From an uncultured Lachnospiraceae bacterium (GTDB lineage Bacteria; Bacillota; Clostridia; Lachnospirales; Lachnospiraceae): a DNA stretch of 9,103 nucleotides. Of the stretch, positions 1 through 5,550 are shown piece by piece. The stretch covers positions 1-9,103 of the forward strand of contig CASDUB010000168.1 in the NCBI GenBank assembly GCA_949283905.1, in the 5' to 3' direction. The translations under genes were made by a program, and so were the position numbers. The notes under the pieces are model-generated. The model saw only the letters and a program-made list of their open reading frames with translations. It ran no database searches and was not told the DNA's origin. Within the stretch, counting starts at the first letter, position 1. Every line of letters begins with the position of its first letter.

Positions 1-2
1 AA

Positions 3-962
3 GGTTCGGGAACACCTGTAATTGACGGAAAGAAATACTGGATAAAAGAAGACAATTCGCTTGGAAGCGGCTGGCTTAACCTTGGCGAATATAAAATGTA
101 TTTTGACAAGGAAACATATACTGCGGCAACAGGTTTAAATTCTATTGATGGAAAAAGATGGCTTTTTGATAAGAATGGAATGCTTTATGCAAAGTCAGGA
201 ACACCCGTCGTTGAGGGAAGTAAATACTGGTTTAAAGATGACGGCTCCCTTGGGACAGGATGGTTGAATATGGGATCATGGAAAATGTACTTTTATCCTG
301 AAACATGTAAAGGCGCGGTAGGAGTATGTGAAGTAGAAGGGAAAAAACGAATTTTTGATAAAAATGGTACTCTTATTAGTGGATCAGGCATGTTTGTTGT
401 AAATGGAAAAAAATATGCTATTGATGGTTCAGGTAATGCCATAACAGGATGGTACGATGCCGGAGCATATAAAATGTATTTTGATCCGAATACAGGAGAA
501 GCAGCGGTTGGAGAGAAAATAGTAGACGGAAAAACATACTATTTTGATTCGAATGGTATATTTACCGGCACCGAGCAGAACTATGCTTCTGCGGAAGCAT
601 GGCAGCAGGCAATCGTAGATGCATGTTATAGGACGCCTTGGCCGGGAGCGAGTCTTTGTGCTACTTGGGTTTCAAGAGTATACGCTAATGCAGGGCATGG
701 ATATCCCGGAGGTAATGGTAACAGCATACTGGCCGGTTCTTCGAATACATCGAGTGACTTTTCCGGTATTAAGATAGGACAGATACTGTCTGCTCAAAGA
801 TCTGAAACTCCTATGGGGCAGATATACGGACACACAGCTATTTACATAGGTGATGGAATGGTAATGGATAGTATAAATTCAGGAATACGCACTCAATCGC
901 TTAACGGATGGGTTAATTATTATAGGCAGTTCGGATGGGTTATATACGGATGGCCTTGGTAA
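3..962 (+). CDS. Secreted cell-wall-binding protein with C-terminal CHAP/NlpC-P60-like amidase domain (5' end outside window)
   Basis: The reading frame is open from the left edge, and the first codons (GSGTPVIDGKKYW) already belong to a wall-binding repeat, so the true start and any signal peptide lie upstream; the ATG at 96 is internal. Three modules of exactly 63 residues begin at bases 9, 198 and 387, each with GTPV-DGKKYW, GW and YKMYFDP-type motifs typical of choline-binding (CW_binding) repeats. From about base 580 a catalytic-looking domain follows. It has a candidate nucleophile Cys in LCATWVS (codon 657-659) and a candidate His in GHTAIYIGDG (codon 831-833), the order expected for CHAP or NlpC/P60 cysteine peptidases and amidases. 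By family knowledge these cut peptidoglycan peptides; the substrate here is inferred. The second module is degenerate (KKRIF in place of KTYMF) and carries two Cys six residues apart. The protein is probably a surface autolysin or remodelling enzyme. Confidence 0.85.
   Translation, partial: GSGTPVIDGKKYWIKEDNSLGSGWLNLGEYKMYFDKETYTAATGLNSIDGKRWLFDKNGMLYAKSGTPVVEGSKYWFKDDGSLGTGWLNMGSWKMYFYPETCKGAVGVCEVEGKKRIFDKNGTLISGSGMFVVNGKKYAIDGSGNAITGWYDAGAYKMYFDPNTGEAAVGEKIVDGKTYYFDSNGIFTGTEQNYASAEAWQQAIVDACYRTPWPGASLCATWVSRVYANAGHGYPGGNGNSILAGSSNTSSDFSGIKIGQILSAQRSETPMGQIYGHTAIYIGDGMVMDSINSGIRTQSLNGWVNYYRQFGWVIYGWPW
9..575 (+). repeat. Three tandem 189-bp (63-residue) wall-binding modules
   Basis: Equivalent Gly codons of the GTP/GMF motif start at 9, 198 and 387, a constant spacing of 189 bp. 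The third copy ends near 575, where the catalytic domain begins. Copies are diverged at DNA level, unlike those at 2234-2800, but the period is identical. More copies may lie to the left of the window. Confidence 0.8.
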
Positions 963-968
963 TAAAGG

Positions 969-1017
969 AAATAAGACCTTTTGCTCTTGTTAAACAAAAG
1001 AGCAAAAGGTCTTATTT
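969..1017. terminator. Long perfect hairpin, probable (possibly bidirectional) terminator
   Basis: The arms 969-988 and 998-1017 are perfect 20-bp reverse complements around a 9-nt loop. The hairpin starts seven bases after the stop codon of the cell-wall-binding protein. T-rich sequence (CTTATTTATA) lies at the right end. On the minus strand the matching flank is TTATTTCCTTTATT, so the same hairpin could also stop leftward transcription coming from the XRE side. The T-tract is imperfect, but the stem is very strong. Confidence 0.8.
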
Positions 1018-1219
1018 ATAAGTAAACGCTTGATTGAAAAAAAGATGTTTTGTTATAGATACATTTTTTAAAGAATTATGCCAAAATTTTTTTCAAATCT
1101 GATTTAATTATTGAATATATCTAATAACTATTATAATTATTGCTAGTTATAGGTAGCAAGGTTATATACAATAATTAAACATTTAAATGATTTGATTAGA
1201 CAGAAAATATAGATGAGAA
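1018..1219. other. AT-rich intergenic stretch without a gene
   Basis: Between the terminator hairpin and the 3' end of the XRE gene there is no open reading frame with a ribosome binding site; ATG codons at 1187 and 1213 run into stops within a few codons. The stretch holds the left palindrome at 1141-1158 with promoter-like hexamers on both strands. No clear rho-independent terminator for the XRE gene is visible before the hairpin at 969-1017. Confidence 0.6.
1130..1168. promoter_or_regulatory. Left TGCTA palindrome overlapping divergent promoter-like elements
   Basis: TGCTA (1141-1145) and TAGCA (1154-1158) form an inverted repeat with an 8-base centre, extendable to TTGCTA/TAGCAA. Reading right, TTGCTA (1140-1145) is followed 17 bases later by TATATA (1163-1168). 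Reading left, TTGCTA (1159-1154) is followed 18 bases later by TATAAT (1135-1130). Both pairs resemble sigma-A promoters whose -35 elements are the palindrome half-sites. No gene lies immediately downstream in either direction, so function is inferred, and AT-rich DNA gives chance -10 matches easily. Confidence 0.4.
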
Positions 1220-1480
1220 TTAAAATTCCTTTGAATTGAGTTCCATTCCTTTAAAGAAATCAGTTATCTGACAATCAAAGATAATACATAGTGCAAGTAA
1301 TTCTTCGACTTTTATATTAGCAATTCCCATCTCTATTTGACTGTAATAACTGCGCGAAAGCTGAACGCCAAGCAGCTGCATTTTGCAGACAACTTGCTCT
1401 TGTGTTAAGCGGCATTCATTTCTTAGTATTTTAATATTTTTACCAACATTATATTTTGATTTATTTTGGCGGATCTTCAT
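1220..1480 (-). CDS. Small XRE-family helix-turn-helix transcriptional regulator
   Basis: The product is 86 residues and consists almost entirely of one HTH_3 (Cro/C1-type) domain: VGKNIKILRNECRLTQEQV, then a recognition-helix region with SRSYYSQIEMG, then KVEELLALCIIFDCQITDFF. This is the usual DNA-binding fold with no added sensor or peptidase domain. I chose the ATG at 1480; a GTG three codons upstream (1489) is in frame, but the purine stretch GTGAGAG just before the ATG is the better, if close-spaced, ribosome binding site. The gene is divergent from the operon at 1691 and convergent with the cell-wall protein to its left. A near-identical palindrome lies on each side of it, one 55 bp upstream of its start, which suggests autoregulation and control of the divergent operon. 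The target is inferred; no partner toxin or phage gene is visible. Confidence 0.8.
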   Translation of the reverse strand: MKIRQNKSKYNVGKNIKILRNECRLTQEQVVCKMQLLGVQLSRSYYSQIEMGIANIKVEELLALCIIFDCQITDFFKGMELNSKEF

Positions 1481-1510
1481 AGCTCTCACTTTTCTGATTT
1501 TTTTTCATAT

Positions 1511-1516
1511 TTTATA
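1511..1516 (-). promoter_or_regulatory. Candidate -10 element of the XRE gene
   Basis: TATAAA read on the minus strand sits about 30 bases before the ATG at 1480. An 18-base spacer would place the -35 region at 1535-1540, on a half-site of the palindrome at 1535-1552; no good TTGACA match is present there. This layout fits a regulator acting on its own promoter. Confidence 0.4.
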
Positions 1517-1534
1517 GTAAAGTGAGAATTTGAA

Positions 1535-1552
1535 TGCTAGTTATAAATAGCA
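1535..1552. promoter_or_regulatory. Right TGCTA palindrome, candidate operator for the XRE regulator
   Basis: TGCTA-GTTATAAA-TAGCA matches the left copy (1141-1158) at all but two central positions and has the same half-site spacing. It lies between the divergent XRE gene and the operon starting at 1691. On the plus strand ATGCTA (1534-1539) is followed 16 bases later by TATAAA (1556-1561), a possible promoter for that operon, so one bound site could affect both directions. Binding by the neighbouring XRE protein is inferred from position and symmetry. Confidence 0.5.
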
Positions 1553-1555
1553 AAA

Positions 1556-1561
1556 TATAAA
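1556..1561 (+). promoter_or_regulatory. Candidate -10 element of the transglutaminase-lipoprotein-acyltransferase operon
   Basis: TATAAA follows ATGCTA (1534-1539) at 16-base spacing. It would give a 5' untranslated leader of about 120 nt before the ATG at 1691. Other weak hexamers, such as TTGTTA at 1621, exist closer to the gene but lack a good -10 partner, so the promoter assignment is tentative. Confidence 0.3.
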
Positions 1562-1690
1562 GTATGTATAAATCAGAAAGTCAATTAAAATAGTTATTTT
1601 TTCAAATAGATATATTAAAGTTGTTACGCTTAATCTGCCTGATGTTTAAAACAGATGAGTGGGATAGCAATAAAGTAGGAGGAATAAATA

Positions 1691-3301
1691 ATGCATAAAG
1701 GAAACAGATGGTTGGCCGGAATTTTATCTGCTGCTTTAATCATTAGTGCACATGGCATGAGTGTAGCTGCAGATGAACAATTGGATACGGCAGTTCAAGA
1801 AACGTTAGAACAGGAAACAGAACAGCAGTCAGAAATAAGTGATGAAACGTTAAATAGTGATGAAACTATTAATACGGAAACTGTTCAGGAAAGCACATCG
1901 GTTGTTGAAGAGACAGAGAAGACAGAAGAAAATAAAGACACAGTCGATGAAATTGAAAAAGATGAAGAAGACAATTCTCAGGGAAATGATTTAACTGAGG
2001 ATAACATAGAAAAAGTTGAAGAAGATGACATTAATAATATTGATGTATCAGAAGAATTAACAGAATCAGATTTAGCGGCAGAAGAAAATCCGGTGTCTGA
2101 AGAAAAAGATGCAGCAAAGACTGAAATAGAAGCTTCGACAGAAACTCAGATTCAGACCAGCGGACAGATTCAGATTATTGACGGAAAGGCGTATCTTTTA
2201 GGCGAGGACGGAAATCTGTATGAGGGCGGTGCAGGAACTCCTGTTGTTAACGGAGAAAAATACTGGGTCAACACAGACGGTTCATTAAATGCCGGCTGGC
2301 TGTATCTTGGAAATTGGAAGATGTACTTTGATCCGGAAACGTACACGGCCAAAACAGGTCTGACTGTTATAGATAATAAAACATATATGTTTGATTCGAA
2401 CGGAGTCATGCAGACAAAATCGGGCACTCCGATTATTAACGGAGAGAAATATTGGATCAACACAGACGGTTCATTAAATGCCGGCTGGTTATATCTTGGA
2501 GACTGGAAGATGTACTTTGATCCGGAGACATATACAGCAAAAACAGGTCTGACTGTTATAGAAGAAAAAACATATATGTTTGATTCGAACGGCGTTATGC
2601 AGACAAAATCGGGCACGCCCGTTATTAACGGACATAAATATTGGGTCAATACAGACGGCTCATTAAATTCGGGCTGGCTGAAACTTGGAAATATGAAGAT
2701 GTATTTTGATCCAAATACATACCAGGCGATCCAGAATACATTCTATGAGTTAGATGGTAAAACTTACTATTTTGATGAAAACGGCGTTATGGGAACAGGG
2801 ACCATGCATATTGACGGATACAAGTGCGTGTTTGATGATGATGGCGCGCTTATAGAGAAAACACCGTTAAGCAAAGCCGTAATTTATGCTGAGCAAAAAT
2901 TGGATGAAATAGGGCATGATTTAAGAGTTGCATTCAACTGGTCTGCATCGCTGACATATTTTAACAATGGCAATTCGGAGACAGGAGCACCGGCAGGATA
3001 TAAATTTGAAGAATATGAAGCTATTTATGGATTTGAAAATCTTAGAGGCGACTGTGAGGTTATGGCTGCGACATTTTATTATATGGCTCAGTCGTTAGGA
3101 TATGATGTACATATGGTCAGAGGATTTGTTCCGTTAAGAGCAGGAGGAATGGGGCATCATGCCTGGTGTGAGATCGTTATGAATGGAACGGTTTATGTAT
3201 TTGATCCGCAGTTTACAAATCAGACAGGACGAAACGGTTATCAAATCACATATGGAACATCCGGTACCTGGGTGTATTCAGATTATTACAGAATAAACTA
3301 A
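1691..3301 (+). CDS. Secreted cell-wall-binding protein with C-terminal transglutaminase-like domain
   Basis: The product is 536 residues. A signal peptide (Lys/Arg start, hydrophobic core, likely cut near SVAADE, residue 27) leads into an extremely acidic Glu/Asp/Thr/Ser linker to about residue 155. A half repeat (158-181) and three 63-residue wall-binding modules starting at residues 182, 245 and 308 follow, then a last short repeat and a transglutaminase-like domain from about 395. The domain keeps a Cys-His-Asp triad: C455 in GDCEV, H490 in HHAWCE and D505 in FDPQF. Related bacterial domains act as cysteine proteases or acyl-transfer enzymes; the actual reaction here is unknown. AGGAGG at 1677-1682 lies eight bases before the ATG and fixes the start. 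The gene leads a tight operon with the lipoprotein 14 bases on. No LPXTG signal is seen, so surface retention presumably relies on the repeats. Confidence 0.88.
   Translation: MHKGNRWLAGILSAALIISAHGMSVAADEQLDTAVQETLEQETEQQSEISDETLNSDETINTETVQESTSVVEETEKTEENKDTVDEIEKDEEDNSQGNDLTEDNIEKVEEDDINNIDVSEELTESDLAAEENPVSEEKDAAKTEIEASTETQIQTSGQIQIIDGKAYLLGEDGNLYEGGAGTPVVNGEKYWVNTDGSLNAGWLYLGNWKMYFDPETYTAKTGLTVIDNKTYMFDSNGVMQTKSGTPIINGEKYWINTDGSLNAGWLYLGDWKMYFDPETYTAKTGLTVIEEKTYMFDSNGVMQTKSGTPVINGHKYWVNTDGSLNSGWLKLGNMKMYFDPNTYQAIQNTFYELDGKTYYFDENGVMGTGTMHIDGYKCVFDDDGALIEKTPLSKAVIYAEQKLDEIGHDLRVAFNWSASLTYFNNGNSETGAPAGYKFEEYEAIYGFENLRGDCEVMAATFYYMAQSLGYDVHMVRGFVPLRAGGMGHHAWCEIVMNGTVYVFDPQFTNQTGRNGYQITYGTSGTWVYSDYYRIN
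2234..2800 (+). repeat. Three tandem 189-bp wall-binding modules, first two nearly identical
   Basis: Equivalent Gly codons (GTPV/GTPI) start at 2234, 2423 and 2612, an exact 189-bp period equal to that in the protein at 3-962. The first two copies are very similar at DNA level over nearly their whole length, including silent positions, which implies recent duplication or gene conversion. The third diverges in its second half. The region is a likely site of copy-number change. Confidence 0.85.
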
Positions 3302-3315
3302 GGGAGAATTTAGTG

Positions 3316-4233
3316 ATGAAAAGAAAATTATTTGCGTTATTAATGAGTGGAATGGTTTTGAGTGTTGCTTTTAGCGGTTGTGGTGGAGAAAAAGAAGAAG
3401 CAGTAATTTCTTCTTCTGAAAAAAGTGTATCAACAACCACACCTACACCGACGCCTGAACCGACAGAAACAGCAGCGCCGACTCCGACTGAAGAGCCTGT
3501 AAAGACTATCGGAACTGTAGTGGAAAGTGAGGATACATATAAAGTGCGTCTTACAAATAATACAGGAATGGAAATAACAGGAGTTTCGGTTAAGTTAATG
3601 GAAGAGACAGAGTATCCTGAGAACATGCTGGAAGAAAATGATAAAATTGCAATCGGTGAGAAAAGGGACTTGTATTATACTCCTGATGATCAGACGGAAG
3701 GAACAGATGTACAGGACGAAAATGAGGCGATATTAACTCAAGGATATGATATAATGCTTTCGTTTGCCGATGGAACAAGCCTTTATTTGAATGCATTTCC
3801 ATTTGAAGACATAGAAGAAGGAGAGATATGTGCTGAAGATGGGGTGGCGTTTGTAAAATATAAAAGTATAACTAACGGTCAGGAAGTAAGTACTAAAGAA
3901 GCACAGCTTGCGGTGAAAGAAGCAGCGGAAGCGGCGGCAGCAGCAGAAGCACAGGCGGCAGCAGAAGCACAGGCGGCAGCAGAAGCACAGGCAGCAGCAG
4001 AGGCGCAGGCGGCAGCAGAGGCGCAGGCAGCAGCAGAGGCGCAGGCAGCAGCAGAAGCGCAGGCGGCAGCAGAAGCACAGGCGGCGGCAGAGGCGCAGGC
4101 AGCAGCGGAAGCGGCGGCAGCAGCGGCAGCTCAGGCAGCGGCTGAGGAAGCTGCAAGAGCAGAACAGGAGAATAATGCATCAGTAAATGCTCCGTCAAAT
4201 GACGGATGTTTAGACGGAGGACTGGTATACTGA
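3316..4233 (+). CDS. Uncharacterised lipoprotein with Ala-rich hexapeptide-repeat stalk
   Basis: The product is 305 residues from the ATG at 3316; a GTG one codon upstream is also possible, and AGGGAG at 3301-3306 serves either. The N-terminus is a lipoprotein signal (hydrophobic core, FSGC with C22 as lipidation site). Next comes a Thr/Pro-rich tether (about 40-63), a probable beta-rich extracellular domain (about 65-195, with VRLTNNTGMEITGVSVKL and LSFADGTSLYLNAFPF), then an Ala/Glu/Gln helix with nine AEAQAA repeats (210-263), and a short tail ending GCLDGGLVY with a second Cys at 298. The middle domain resembles small domains of clostridial lipoproteins that I cannot name; function is unknown. 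The gene sits 14 bases after the transglutaminase-like gene and three bases before the acyltransferase gene, so co-transcription is likely. It may be a surface scaffold, which is inference. Confidence 0.8.
   Translation: MKRKLFALLMSGMVLSVAFSGCGGEKEEAVISSSEKSVSTTTPTPTPEPTETAAPTPTEEPVKTIGTVVESEDTYKVRLTNNTGMEITGVSVKLMEETEYPENMLEENDKIAIGEKRDLYYTPDDQTEGTDVQDENEAILTQGYDIMLSFADGTSLYLNAFPFEDIEEGEICAEDGVAFVKYKSITNGQEVSTKEAQLAVKEAAEAAAAAEAQAAAEAQAAAEAQAAAEAQAAAEAQAAAEAQAAAEAQAAAEAQAAAEAQAAAEAAAAAAAQAAAEEAARAEQENNASVNAPSNDGCLDGGLVY
3943..4104 (+). repeat. Nine tandem 18-bp units encoding AEAQAA
   Basis: Units start at 3943, 3961, 3979 and so on every 18 bases, differing only at wobble positions (GAA/GAG, GCA/GCG). 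Flanking Ala-rich codons at 3925-3942 and 4105-4145 are degenerate extensions. Such a repeat is prone to slippage in whole-codon steps, so the stalk length may vary among strains without a frameshift. Confidence 0.9.
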
Positions 4234-4236
4234 TTT

Positions 4237-5289
4237 ATGGCAGAGAGACAAGCAGGTTATAAAAACATACTGGGTTTTTCATATATGCGGGCGATAGCTT
4301 GTATTGCAATTATCGCCCTGCATATTACTGCATCAGATGCTATAATTTATTACAGCACTGATACCGGAGCAACAGGAAATATTGTTCTTAGCGTAATTCA
4401 AAATTGCCTGATGTGGGCTGTACCGTGCTTTGTCATGGTAACAGGAGCCTTACTGCTTCCGGAAGATAAGAAAATAACTTATAAAAAATTATTTAAAAAA
4501 TATATTGCGCGGATTTTAGGAGCATTAATATTATTTTGTTTTGTGTTCAGGCTGTTTTCTATGGTAATGGATGGTGAGACTTTTTCGTTTTCTATTATTG
4601 TTGAAACACTGAATCAGATTATAACAGACGGAAGCTGGTCGCATATGTGGTATTTATACCTTTTGATTGGCCTTTATCTTCTTATGCCTTTTTATAAAAA
4701 GATAGCAGCTGCAAGCCAAAGAATAGATATTATCTATTTGTTAATTATATATGCGTTGTTTTTAGCAGTATTTCCGCTCCTACGTGTATGGAATATAAAT
4801 CTTGGATTCTATATCCATGTATTAACGATCTATCCTTTTTATTTGTTTCTGGGATATGCAATTTATAAAAGAATATTAAAAATCAGTCCTAAAGCAGGTA
4901 TGGGATTTATTATCGTCACGACAGGGACACTGATTTTGTTGACGGTCATAAATTCAAATCTTACAGAAATAAGTTTAAGCAGTTTTTGGGGTTACGCATC
5001 GATTATTGTTGTGCTCCAGGCGGCGGGAATATTTGCGCTGATCTGCAAAGATAAAAATACACAAAAAGGAATCGTCAAAAAAATATTGATAAAAGTAGAT
5101 AAATGTTCCTTTGGTATTTATTTAGTGCATATGATTTACGTGCGGCTCTTCTTAAGATATATGGGTATTGATCCTTATATATACGGCGGAATAATCGGCA
5201 TAATATTGTTTACTATTATGATACTGGCAATATCATATATAACGGTTTGGATATTAAAAAAGATTCCAATAATCAAAAATGTTTTGTAA
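4237..5289 (+). CDS. Membrane acyltransferase, Acyl_transf_3 family (OatA/WecH-like, no SGNH domain)
   Basis: The product is 350 residues, a normal length for a stand-alone Acyl_transf_3 protein. It has about ten hydrophobic segments and the family's N-terminal motif MRAIACIAIIALH, with R18 and the probable catalytic H29. Further family features are the VPCFVMVTGALLLP loop, WSHMWYLYLLIGLYLLMP and the late FGIYLVHM segment. Family members move acetyl or other acyl groups from a cytoplasmic donor onto surface sugars or polymers; the acceptor here is unknown. The start lies three bases after the lipoprotein stop. Its nearest GGAGGA (4216-4221) is inside the lipoprotein's last codons, about 15 bases away, longer than usual, so translation may depend on coupling. 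It is the last gene of the operon, before the terminator at 5318-5375. Confidence 0.88.
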   Translation: MAERQAGYKNILGFSYMRAIACIAIIALHITASDAIIYYSTDTGATGNIVLSVIQNCLMWAVPCFVMVTGALLLPEDKKITYKKLFKKYIARILGALILFCFVFRLFSMVMDGETFSFSIIVETLNQIITDGSWSHMWYLYLLIGLYLLMPFYKKIAAASQRIDIIYLLIIYALFLAVFPLLRVWNINLGFYIHVLTIYPFYLFLGYAIYKRILKISPKAGMGFIIVTTGTLILLTVINSNLTEISLSSFWGYASIIVVLQAAGIFALICKDKNTQKGIVKKILIKVDKCSFGIYLVHMIYVRLFLRYMGIDPYIYGGIIGIILFTIMILAISYITVWILKKIPIIKNVL

Positions 5290-5317
5290 CTAATAAAAAT
5301 TGTAATAGAGAAAAAGG

Positions 5318-5375
5318 ATACTTCCTTCAAAGTAAGCAGTCATAAAGATGGCAGCCTTGGAGGAAGTATTTTTTT
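5318..5375 (+). terminator. Intrinsic terminator of the transglutaminase-lipoprotein-acyltransferase operon
   Basis: ATACTTCCT (5318-5326) pairs with AGGAAGTAT (5361-5369), and the stem extends inward through a G-U pair and three more pairs, for about 13 bp. A run of seven T (5369-5375) follows. It begins 28 bases after the acyltransferase stop. An A-run on the left side could make it work in reverse, but no gene points that way. Confidence 0.85.
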
Positions 5376-5485
5376 GACTTTATTTATAGGATTTTGAAGA
5401 TAATTACTCAAAAAGGAAATAATTATTGGCAATTATGACTATTTTATAAAAAAATGTGGATTTAATAGAATTTTAACATTTGAAG

Positions 5486-5494
5486 TGCTATAAT
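5486..5494 (+). promoter_or_regulatory. Extended -10 promoter of the membrane protein-alr-flippase operon
   Basis: TGCTATAAT combines a perfect TATAAT (5489-5494) with an upstream TG one base away, the extended -10 form that needs little -35 contact; the -35 region (around 5466-5471, TAGAAT) is indeed poor. Transcription would start near 5501, about 50 nt before the ATG at 5551. The gap 5376-5485 shows nothing else I recognise. Confidence 0.65.
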
Positions 5495-5550
5495 ACATTA
5501 GTTAAACTTTGTCTAAGTGGTCATATTCAAATGAAGGGAAGTTTACATAT

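Noticed and set aside
96..98. ATG as the start of the left cell-wall-binding protein
   Set aside because: The frame is open to the left edge and the upstream codons encode the beginning of a wall-binding module with the exact 189-bp spacing, so this Met (YKMYFD) is internal.
1220..1489. XRE gene as the antitoxin of a toxin-antitoxin pair or a prophage repressor
   Set aside because: No toxin-like small gene and no phage or integrase gene is adjacent; the flanking genes are surface proteins.
1141..1552. Palindrome pair as ends of a mobile element carrying the XRE gene
   Set aside because: No transposase or recombinase is present, the copies are self-complementary rather than terminal inverted repeats of an element, and placement near promoter hexamers fits operators better.
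2170..2649. Long minus-strand open frame opposite the wall-binding modules
   Set aside because: It mirrors the repeat period of the plus-strand gene, has no ribosome binding site or recognisable domain, and lies wholly inside a well-supported gene.
3943..4104. CRISPR-like or regulatory tandem repeat
   Set aside because: The 18-bp units are contiguous, in frame, without spacers, and vary only at wobble positions, so they are a coding repeat.
3893..4198. Leu/Pro-rich minus-strand open frame opposite the AEAQAA repeat
   Set aside because: Its composition is the direct antisense reading of GCA/GCG/CAG codons; the plus-strand lipoprotein explains the sequence.
5509..5550. TTG at 5509 as the start of the DUF4203-like protein
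   Set aside because: It lies about eight bases after the predicted transcription start with no ribosome binding site; the ATG at 5551 has AAGGGAA upstream and gives an N-terminus starting close to the first membrane segment.
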